Assembly: GCF_018274385.1 (NCBI RefSeq)
Contig: NZ_JAAFYZ010000088.1
Location: 1 to 38,699 of the forward strand
Direction: 5' to 3'
From: Catenulispora pinistramenti
GTDB lineage: Bacteria > Actinomycetota > Actinomycetes > Streptomycetales > Catenulisporaceae
Length of the DNA: 38,699 nucleotides
Below are positions 33,225-38,699 of this stretch, in pieces. Below the pieces are notes generated by a model, which saw nothing but the letters and a program-made list of their open reading frames with translations, did no database searches and was not told where the DNA came from. Each line of letters starts with the position of its first letter. The first letter of the stretch is position 1. Both the position numbers and the translations under genes were made by a program.

Positions 33225-33276
33225 GATGTCGTCAGTTGATGTCGCTGGCTGATGTCGCTGGCTGATGTCGTCAGCC
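33225..33276 (-). repeat. 13-bp tandem array including a stop codon
   Basis: Four units of GATGTCG-(T/C)-(C/T)-(A/G)-G-Y-Y at 33225-33237, 33238-33250, 33251-33263 and 33264-33276. On the minus strand the unit at 33264-33276 contains the TGA stop of the SRPBCC gene (GGC-TGA-CGACATC), and later units follow downstream of it. Confidence 0.85.
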
Positions 33277-34014
33277 GATGGTGCTGGTCAGCCACTGTTG
33301 CCAGGACTGTTCGGACGTGGCCGTCTCGGCGGCCGGCGCGAAGAGGTGGTGGAACATCAGCGCCAGGCCCGAGCCGTGGTGGAAGGTGTAGAGCGCGTCG
33401 GCGGTGCGGATCCCGAAGCGCTCGCCGTCGGCCCAGGTGACCTCGCCGTCGATCAGCGCGAGCGCGCCGGGTCCGCCGTTCGCGCGGGCGCCGACGGCGA
33501 TCGGGGCCGTCAGCGACAGGGCTTCGGCGAGCAGCGCCTGCACGTCGGCGGGCGAGCGGTCGCCGGCCGGTGCCATACCGAAGACCGGGACGGCGGCGCG
33601 GCCGGGGAAGTGCGTCAGGTACTCACGCAGGGTATTGAGATGGAACGGCCAACCGCGGCGCAGGGCGTCGTACTCGTTCTCCCAGTCGTCGCCGAGCAGG
33701 CCGCTGTGCACGACGCGCAGCACCGTGCTGCCGCCCTCGCGGGCCTCGATCAGGTACTCGAAGGCCATGAACCGGCCGTCGGGGCCCGGGGAGCTGCGGC
33801 TGGCGAACCGCTTGTCCGGGTCGTAGGCGGTGATCAGGGCCTGCTCCCGGTGGCCGCCGGTGTCCATGGCGACCGATCCGCCTTCGCGGGCCTCGATCTC
33901 GTTGCGGCCCATGAACCAGGAGTCGACCCCGGGGCCGGTGGCGATGGCCGCCCAGACCTGTTCGGGGGTGGCCGGCAGTGTGGTCTCTAGTTCGATCTCG
34001 AAGGGGTGCGTCAT
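33271..34014 (-). CDS. SRPBCC (AHSA1-like) domain protein
   Basis: A 247-residue protein whose first ~145 residues are an AHSA1-type START/Bet v1 fold: FEIELETTLPATPEQVWAAIATG, WFMG, FEYLIEAREGGSTVLRVVHSG and WPFHLNTLREYL. The last ~100 residues form a second, unassigned domain. Family members bind hydrophobic ligands. Its ATG overlaps the stop of the ArsR-type regulator (ATGA), and AGGAGG lies nine bases upstream, so the two are translationally coupled. Its stop codon lies in a 13-bp tandem array. Confidence 0.88.
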   Translation of the reverse strand: MTHPFEIELETTLPATPEQVWAAIATGPGVDSWFMGRNEIEAREGGSVAMDTGGHREQALITAYDPDKRFASRSSPGPDGRFMAFEYLIEAREGGSTVLRVVHSGLLGDDWENEYDALRRGWPFHLNTLREYLTHFPGRAAVPVFGMAPAGDRSPADVQALLAEALSLTAPIAVGARANGGPGALALIDGEVTWADGERFGIRTADALYTFHHGSGLALMFHHLFAPAAETATSEQSWQQWLTSTIG

Positions 34015-34748
34015 CGCGGATCCTCCTGTTCGGCAACAGAATCGGGCAGCGGGGCCGGGTCGGCAGCCGGCCCTGGCCCGTGCGGGTTGCCCGGAGCGTG
34101 CGGGTCGCTCGGGTCGCCGGGGTCGCGCGGGTCGCCCAGGCCGTGCGGGTCGCCCGGGTCGTCCGGGCGGGCCGTCGGGATCGGGTGCAGCCCGACGACC
34201 AGCCGGTGCTCCCGGCCGCCGGTGGCGTTCTCGTCGTGGTAGCGGCTGACCAACGTGGTCACCGCCCGGGTCAGTTCGTCGGCGAACGCCGCCCGGTCGG
34301 CCGCGGAGGCGAAGCGGATCTTGGCGTCCATCGCGAACGTGGTGACCGGCTTCCCGGCCCGGGCCGAGCCGGTGAGCAGCGCGCCGACCTCCTGGATCAG
34401 GCGCGAGCCCAGGGCCAGCAGCCATCGTGCGGACAGCCGGTCGGGCGCGCGGTCCGGGTCCGGGCTGACCGCGGCCAGCGTGACCGGCGAGATCACGTAG
34501 GAGGCGGCGGTCGCGCTGTAGACCCGCTCGGTGACGTTGCCCTTGCGGCGTTCCTCGACGAGCTCGACCAGGCCGTGCCGTTCGAGCTCCTTCAGGTGGT
34601 AGTTGACCTTCTGGCGGGGCAGCCCGAGCCGGGCCGCCAGCATGGCGGCCGAGCCGGGCTCGGACAGGGCGGCGAGGATCCGGGACCGGATGGGGTCCAG
34701 GGAAGCCTCGGCCGCTGCGGGCTCCTCGATCACGGTGACGTCGAGCAT
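34011..34748 (-). CDS. ArsR-family helix-turn-helix regulator with Pro/Gly/Asp tail
   Basis: A 245-residue regulator: winged helix at about 15-80 (DPIRSRILAALSEPGSAAMLAARLGLPRQKVNYHLKELERHGLVEL), then a helical dimer/effector part. There is no metal-binding CxC, so it is not a classic arsenic sensor. The C-terminal ~50 residues are a low-complexity DP-G-D-P tail encoded by 9-bp-like GC repeats (about 34078-34165). ArsR-SRPBCC pairs are a common actinomycete module in which the regulator controls its partner. The start at 34746-34748 has GGAA just upstream. Confidence 0.87.
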   Translation of the reverse strand: MLDVTVIEEPAAAEASLDPIRSRILAALSEPGSAAMLAARLGLPRQKVNYHLKELERHGLVELVEERRKGNVTERVYSATAASYVISPVTLAAVSPDPDRAPDRLSARWLLALGSRLIQEVGALLTGSARAGKPVTTFAMDAKIRFASAADRAAFADELTRAVTTLVSRYHDENATGGREHRLVVGLHPIPTARPDDPGDPHGLGDPRDPGDPSDPHAPGNPHGPGPAADPAPLPDSVAEQEDPR

Positions 34749-34775
34749 GCTTCCAGCATCCGGCCGAAAGTAAAT

Positions 34776-34789
34776 CCTGTCAAGACAAG
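34776..34789 (-). promoter_or_regulatory. Candidate promoter/operator of the ArsR-SRPBCC operon
   Basis: On the minus strand CTTGTC-TT-GACAGG is a near-palindrome (5 of 6 pairs) that contains TTGACA, an ideal -35 hexamer (34778-34783), 30 bases before the start. A -10 box 17 bases on is poor. The AT-rich patch here is unusual for the window, which fits a self-repressed promoter. Confidence 0.45.
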
Positions 34790-34939
34790 AAAATTTGTCG
34801 GTGTGCTGCGCCGCGACGAGACGCGCTCCGTGAACGGTGTGCGACGTATGCGCGATTGTGAGTGACCATGGCCGCGGACGATTGACTCGATGGTCGAAAA
34901 GCTCGGCATCGGCCGCGCCCGCCCGCCAAGATGCTGGGC

Positions 34940-35662
34940 ATGACTAGACGGCTAGCCATCCTGATAGCAGGGCTCTTCGCCGCCCTCGCCACCCTCTCCG
35001 GGTGTGCCAAGCACACACCCGTGTCCTACGCCCCGGCCGCCTACGGTATGCAGGTCGGCAGTGTGTACGAGTGCTACTACGTGGACAACCCGGCCGAAGT
35101 CCAGACCCTGATCGCGCGTGGCCTGTGCCCGGTGGGGTCGGTCCCGACCCGTATGCCGCAGTCGTGGCTCAACCAGTACTTCGCGTACTACGACTCCCCG
35201 GCTTACTACAACACCTACGTGCCCGTCTCGTACCGCGGCAACTACATCGGCACCTACCACTCCTACTATCTGGTGCACACCAACGACATCAGGGCGGCGG
35301 CCGCGGCGGCGACCTGGAAGGGCTCCAACGGCAAGACCGTGTCCGGTACGCAGGTGGACACGGCGAAGATGAAGTTCTCGACCGGGTCCGGGTCGAACTC
35401 GTCGATGGGCGGCGGCTCTCTGCGCGGCGGATCCAGCGGGGGATCCGTCAGCGGGGGCTCGGGGTCGTCGGGCGGTTCGGTGAGCGGGGGTTCGGTGAGC
35501 GGCGGGTCGGGGTCGTCGGGCGGTTCGTCCGGCGGAGACGGCGAGGAGTCCTCGGGCGGTTCGTCCGGCGGGTCCGGCAGCCACTCGACGTCCGGGTCCA
35601 GCGGCGGCAAGTCGCATTCGGGCGGCACCAGCGGCGGTTCGTTGCGCGGAGGCAGGAAATGA
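34940..35662 (+). CDS. Lipoprotein with long Gly/Ser-rich tail
   Basis: A 240-residue protein. The N-terminus MTRRLAILIAGLFAALATLSGC is a lipoprotein signal with lipobox LSGC (C22), so the mature protein should be lipid-anchored outside the membrane. Residues ~30-120 are a compact Tyr-rich domain (ECYYVDNPAEVQTLIARGLCP, YFAYYDSPAYYNTYVPVSY, GTYHSYYLVHTNDI) with two Cys that could pair. Residues ~150-240 are a Gly/Ser repeat (GGSVSGGSGSSGG units). I recognise no family. It overlaps the next gene by four bases (ATGA). ATG 34931 is three codons upstream; neither start has a clear ribosome site. Confidence 0.8.
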   Translation: MTRRLAILIAGLFAALATLSGCAKHTPVSYAPAAYGMQVGSVYECYYVDNPAEVQTLIARGLCPVGSVPTRMPQSWLNQYFAYYDSPAYYNTYVPVSYRGNYIGTYHSYYLVHTNDIRAAAAAATWKGSNGKTVSGTQVDTAKMKFSTGSGSNSSMGGGSLRGGSSGGSVSGGSGSSGGSVSGGSVSGGSGSSGGSSGGDGEESSGGSSGGSGSHSTSGSSGGKSHSGGTSGGSLRGGRK

Positions 35663-36165
35663 TGCGGGATTTCTCGGTGTACGGCTACTGGCCGCACTCG
35701 ATGGAGCGGTGGGGCGAGGTCTTCCGGGCCACGTCGGCGCGCGCGGCTGAGGATCTGGCCCAGATGTACGCGCGGGAGCGGGGTGCCGCGCTGCGGGTGG
35801 CCGGGGTGTTCGAGGGCGTCGTCGCCTCGGTCGACCGGTACACGCTGTTCGTCGACCCGAGGGACGTGCGCAACCTCGACGCCGAAGGGCTCGACCCCGA
35901 CGTGCCGGGGCTGCGGAACGATCCGTGGACGGTGCTCGGCCTGATCGAGTCCGAGCGCGACCGCCGGTGGAACGAGCACACCGGCGGGCAGCGGTTCTGC
36001 GACCACGTGCTCGCCGACTCGCCGCTGTCCGCGGAGGACGTCACCGAGGACAAGGCGCGGAGCGAAGGGGGACGGCTGCTGGTGTGCGCGGTGTTCGACG
36101 GGACGCGGCAGCGGGCGGACGCGTTGTATGCGAAGTTCGCCGACCCGGACGTGCAGGTTGCCTGA
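35659..36165 (+). CDS. Hypothetical 168-residue protein coupled to the lipoprotein
   Basis: Unknown cytosolic protein, with no signal peptide or membrane helix. Features seen: aromatic N-terminus MMRDFSVYGYWPHSMERWGEVF; VAGVFEGVVASVDRYTLFVDPRDV, which looks like an alpha/beta core; and two acidic helical stretches. GGAGG lies six bases before ATG 35659 (nine before ATG 35662), and the start overlaps the lipoprotein stop. Strict coupling suggests that the two products work together. I cannot name a function. Confidence 0.75.
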   Translation: MMRDFSVYGYWPHSMERWGEVFRATSARAAEDLAQMYARERGAALRVAGVFEGVVASVDRYTLFVDPRDVRNLDAEGLDPDVPGLRNDPWTVLGLIESERDRRWNEHTGGQRFCDHVLADSPLSAEDVTEDKARSEGGRLLVCAVFDGTRQRADALYAKFADPDVQVA

Positions 36166-36201
36166 GATACCAGGGCTCTTACGCGCCGGCGCTCGGTGGG
36201 C

Positions 36202-36274
36202 GAGGGCCGGTGCGTGAGGGGGTCGGTGTGTAAGAGGGCCGGTGCGTGAGGGGGTCGGTGTGCGAGAGGGCCGG
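36202..36274 (+). repeat. 32-bp tandem duplication
   Basis: Units at 36202-36233 and 36234-36265 differ at only two positions near their ends, and a nine-base third start (GAGGGCCGG) follows. Each unit contains GCG-TGA-GGG, and the first also contains GTG-TAA-GAG. The array fills the gap before the alpha/beta hydrolase, so its ribosome-binding region (GGGAGG) directly abuts the repeat. Confidence 0.85.
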
Positions 36275-36290
36275 GAGGTACGGTGGCGCC

Positions 36291-37187
36291 ATGTCCTTCG
36301 TGATGAGCAACGGCGCCCGGCTCGCCTATGACGAGGCGGGCGTGGCGGGCAAGGCGGGCGTGGCGGGCGAGGCAGGCAAGGCAGACGGTTTCCCGACGGT
36401 CGTCCTGACGCACGGCGGGCTGGGCGACCGGCGCATGTGGGACCACCAGTTCCAGGCTTTGGCGCGGCGGGGCCGGGTGGTCCGCTACGACATGCGCGGT
36501 GCGGGCGAGTCCCAGGACGCCGACGGGGAGTTCTCGCGATCGGAGGACCTGCTGGGGCTGCTGGACGCGCTGGACATCGAGCAGGCCGTTCTCGTCGGCA
36601 ACTCCATCGGCGGCGCGTACTCCATCGAGGCCGCGCTCTCGGCGCCCGAGCGCGTGCGCGGGCTGGCCCTGATCTGCTCGGGGCTGACCGAGTACGACTG
36701 GCCCGAGGAGATGACCGCCGAGATCGGACACCTCGTCGAGGAAGCCGTCCCGGCCGAGCGGATGGCGCGATATTGGCAGCGGACGGCGGAGTACGTCGAT
36801 CCGGCCGACGTCCGAGCGATCGCCGAGGTCAACGTCCGCTACATGGTCGCCGGGCCGAAGCGCGACCTGGACGATCTGGCGCCGGAGGTGCGGGCACTGG
36901 CGATGCGGATGTGCCAGGACAACTTCCAACGGGAGTGGAGTGTTCCGCAGTACCAGGAACGCTTTCAGCAGCCACCGATCATCGACCGGCTGCGCGAGCT
37001 CGCCATGCCGACGCTGATCGTGAACGGCAGGTATGACCCTTCGCCCATCCAGGAGATCGCCGATCTGCTGGCGGTGCGGATTCCCCGGGCCCGGCGCATC
37101 GATCTGGACGCCGGGCACCTGCCTTCGATCGAGCTGCCCGAGGAGACGACCGAGGCGCTGCTGGAGTTCGTCGCCGGGATTTCGTAG
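36291..37187 (+). CDS. Alpha/beta hydrolase
   Basis: A 298-residue alpha/beta-hydrolase-fold enzyme. The oxyanion region LTHGGLGDRRMWDHQ, the nucleophile elbow VLVGNSIGGAYS (GxSxG), the acidic residue in VNGRYDPSP and the histidine in LDAGHLPSIE give a complete Ser-Asp-His triad. It resembles 3-oxoadipate enol-lactonase-like and other esterase/lyase members; the substrate is open. Near the N-terminus an extra GVAGKAGVAGEAGKA segment, coded by GCGGGCGTG-type repeats, is inserted between strands 1 and 2 and is probably a surface loop. ATG 36291 begins at the fold start. Confidence 0.92.
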   Translation: MSFVMSNGARLAYDEAGVAGKAGVAGEAGKADGFPTVVLTHGGLGDRRMWDHQFQALARRGRVVRYDMRGAGESQDADGEFSRSEDLLGLLDALDIEQAVLVGNSIGGAYSIEAALSAPERVRGLALICSGLTEYDWPEEMTAEIGHLVEEAVPAERMARYWQRTAEYVDPADVRAIAEVNVRYMVAGPKRDLDDLAPEVRALAMRMCQDNFQREWSVPQYQERFQQPPIIDRLRELAMPTLIVNGRYDPSPIQEIADLLAVRIPRARRIDLDAGHLPSIELPEETTEALLEFVAGIS

Positions 37188-37191
37188 GGGG

Positions 37192-37245
37192 CCGGGCCGG
37201 GCCGCGCGACGCGGCAGGCGACGCGACCGGGCCGGGCCGCGCGAC
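37192..37245 (+). repeat. 19-bp direct repeat after the alpha/beta hydrolase
   Basis: The 19-mer at 37192-37210 (CCGGGCCGGGCC then GCGCGAC) recurs at 37227-37245, starting within seven bases of the hydrolase stop. A related GCGGCAGGCGACGCGA lies between the copies. Confidence 0.75.
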
Positions 37246-37303
37246 ACACCACGGTCGGGTGACGTTCCCGGAGGCCGGGCACCGGAGCCGATATTCATGG
37301 CTC

Positions 37304-37924
37304 ATGATCAACAACCGTGTAAGGTCCCTGTCGGGGGTCGCCGTCCTGGCGCTGTCCCTCGCAGTCACATTCGTTCCGTCGGCGGCGAGCCAGGCGCGCG
37401 CCGCCGACACCGTCGCGGCCAGCTGTCCGGTTCCCGCCGACCACCTGTATGACGCCACCGAGCGCAACGTGGAGCTGGAGCGGATCGCCCCGGTGCCGTC
37501 CTGGCGTTCCAACTGCGACGAGCTCTTCCGGTCCGACGGCCGCGGGCCGGATGTCGTCTTCGCCGAGGGCTTCCAGGCCAGGGACGTCGCGGACGGGCAG
37601 TACGACCTGGCGGCGTATGTGGCCGACAACCAGCCCTCGCCGTTCGTCAGCACCAGTTACGACCACGACCTGTACAAGAAGTGGAAGTCCGGCTGGAACT
37701 ACTACGTGGACGCCCCCGGCGGCATCGACGTGAACGCCACCATCGGATACCAGCACAAGTACGCCTTGCAGATGGAGGTCGCGTTCCCCGGCGGGATCCA
37801 GAGCAAGTTCATCGTCGGGGTCTGCCCGGTCGACCGGGCGACCAAGACCGAGATCATCGCCGGCTGCGAGCGTAATCCGAACTACATTCCGTGGCGCGGG
37901 GTCGCGGCTGCTTTCCCTGTGTAG
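37304..37924 (+). CDS. Secreted pierisin/Scabin/ScARP-like mono-ADP-ribosyltransferase
   Basis: A 206-residue exported protein. The signal peptide (MINNRVRSLSGVAVLALSLAV..., cleavage near ARA-AD) precedes a compact mART domain. Family landmarks in order: R76 in LFRSDGRGPDVVFAEGF (NAD-binding Arg), S116-T117-S118 in SPFVSTSYDHDLY, YYVDAPGGIDVNATIG, and Q156-M157-E158 in LQMEVAFPGGI, the ARTT-loop QxE whose Glu is catalytic. This is the R-S-E/QxE layout of the pierisin-like clade, whose Streptomyces members (Scabin, ScARP) ADP-ribosylate guanine bases. Four cysteines (C41, C71, C174, C188) could form two disulfides, suiting an extracellular enzyme. I infer transfer of ADP-ribose from NAD+ to DNA or nucleosides, but guanine specificity is not proven by sequence. 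No clear ribosome site precedes ATG 37304. No obvious immunity gene is adjacent. Confidence 0.82.
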   Translation: MINNRVRSLSGVAVLALSLAVTFVPSAASQARAADTVAASCPVPADHLYDATERNVELERIAPVPSWRSNCDELFRSDGRGPDVVFAEGFQARDVADGQYDLAAYVADNQPSPFVSTSYDHDLYKKWKSGWNYYVDAPGGIDVNATIGYQHKYALQMEVAFPGGIQSKFIVGVCPVDRATKTEIIAGCERNPNYIPWRGVAAAFPV

Positions 37925-37931
37925 AGGCGTT

Positions 37932-37970
37932 GCTGGGCCGCGAGGTGCTCTCGGCGCCCGGCGGCCCAGC
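37932..37970. terminator. Bidirectional terminator with T-tract
   Basis: GCTGGGCCGC (37932-37941) and GCGGCCCAGC (37961-37970) form a perfect 10-bp stem, followed on the plus strand by CGTTTTCGTT. It lies between the ADP-ribosyltransferase and the convergent PH/GRAM-like gene. Confidence 0.8.
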
Positions 37971-37982
37971 CGTTTTCGTTGC

Positions 37983-38699
37983 CTAGTAACGCTGGGGCGG
38001 GATTTGCCGGGGGTCCGGCTGCGGGCCGGGTTGCCAGCCTTGCTGCGGGCTCTGCTGCTGGACCGCGAGGATCTCGGCGATCTGCGTGCTCTGCTTCGTG
38101 GCCATCATGGTGGCGACCATCGAGCCGTCGGTGAAGTGCAGTTCGGCACGCGGCGTGCGTCCGTGTAGGGCGGCGTCCTTTGTGCCTTCGGTGCGCACAC
38201 CGGCGATCAGGGTGCGCTCCACGCCGTAGACCAGCCGCATGGCCGACCCGCCGGCGCGCCCGGCGCGGAAGATGAGGTAGCGGCGGTCGGTGAGTACGCC
38301 CCAGGCTCCGGGGCCGTAGTCCTGGCGCGTGGCGCGGGCGTAGCGGATGAACCACCCGGCCTGACTCTCCCACCCGCCGATGAAGACGGGCCCGGCGAGC
38401 TTCCGATCGAGCGCCTCGCGTCCCCTCTCGGCGATGCGCTCCGAGGCGGCGTCCAACGGATTGAACGCCCACTTGAACCCGCGGCCCACCTTCTTATCCG
38501 CCCGATCGATGCCCCCGAGCACCCGATGCTGACCCTCGACCGCGATCATCAGCTCGCGCGGGGTCTCGGGGATGGTGTCGTCGAGCTTGAGGATGAAGCC
38601 GTAATAGACCCGCTCGCCCGGCTCCAGGAACGGCGCGGCGCCTTGCGCGAGCCGATCGCGCGGCGCCGCGAGGTTCGGGGGCGGGGGGAAGCTCGCGGG
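37983..38699 (-). CDS. PH/GRAM-like domain protein (5' end beyond window)
   Basis: The frame is open from the stop at 37983 through the window edge with coding-type codon use (PFLEPGERVYYGFILKLDD is upstream of the first internal Met), so the true start lies outside. A central block GVLTDRRYLIFRAG followed by VERTLIAGVRTEG and AELHFTDGSMVATMMA has the strand pattern of bacterial PH/GRAM-like domains. The C-terminus is Gln/Pro-rich. There is no membrane helix in the visible part. Function unknown; a lipid- or protein-binding role is a guess from the fold. Confidence 0.65.
   Translation of the reverse strand, partial: PASFPPPPNLAAPRDRLAQGAAPFLEPGERVYYGFILKLDDTIPETPRELMIAVEGQHRVLGGIDRADKKVGRGFKWAFNPLDAASERIAERGREALDRKLAGPVFIGGWESQAGWFIRYARATRQDYGPGAWGVLTDRRYLIFRAGRAGGSAMRLVYGVERTLIAGVRTEGTKDAALHGRTPRAELHFTDGSMVATMMATKQSTQIAEILAVQQQSPQQGWQPGPQPDPRQIPPQRY

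Overview
The window is about 38.7 kb of very GC-rich chromosomal DNA from an actinomycete. Evidence for this is G/C-dominated third codon positions, GTG/TTG starts, a mycobacterial-type glutamine-dependent NadE, an AfsR-like SARP regulator, IclR/ROK/DeoR regulators, a SigE-family ECF sigma factor, Tat and lipoprotein signals and LPXTG/LAXTG cell-wall sorting signals. A mycelial group such as Streptomyces or Catenulispora fits, but the sequence alone does not fix the genus. I saw no rRNA, tRNA, transposase, integrase, CRISPR array or polyketide/NRPS genes.

Layout. 1-5 kb: cell-surface and secreted proteins: the start of a secreted protein, a broken LPKTG surface protein, a reprolysin-like metalloprotease with an LAFTG sortase signal, and a Tat-exported beta-helix protein. 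5-8.2 kb: a membrane PAS-GGDEF-EAL protein with both catalytic motifs intact. 8.2-10.2 kb: decayed fragments (SARP-type regulator tail, C-terminal end of UbiX) followed by an intact UbiD-family decarboxylase. 10.4-14.7 kb: a secreted TolB-like/CWB2 protein and, divergently, nadE with a TTG start. 14.8-20.2 kb: the most coherent pathway, an IclR regulator divergent from an FAD monooxygenase, amidohydrolase, FAH-family hydrolase and extradiol-type VOC dioxygenase, which looks like an aromatic-ring catabolic operon. 20.3-24.2 kb: aldo/keto reductase and a 944-residue BTAD/NB-ARC/TPR regulator. 24.3-26.4 kb: an MFS transporter divergent from a DeoR regulator, with two matching operators between them. 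26.4-30.2 kb: an unknown protein, a DUF4097-like protein, a nitroreductase, and an ECF sigma factor overlapping a membrane partner gene. 30.3-32.5 kb: Gfo/Idh/MocA dehydrogenase divergent from a ROK repressor. 32.6-34.7 kb: ArsR-type regulator and SRPBCC protein (overlapping), then a RibD-C/DHFR-like protein. 34.9-38.7 kb: a Gly/Ser-tailed lipoprotein overlapping a small unknown gene, an alpha/beta hydrolase, a secreted protein with the R / STS / QxE signature of pierisin/Scabin/ScARP ADP-ribosyltransferases, and a partial PH/GRAM-like protein.

Two points stand out. The protein at 37304-37924 is a likely secreted, possibly DNA-targeting ADP-ribosyltransferase. Several genes are followed at once by short tandem arrays whose repeat unit includes, or re-creates, the gene's own stop codon. 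Strong hairpin terminators lie between the convergent gene pairs.
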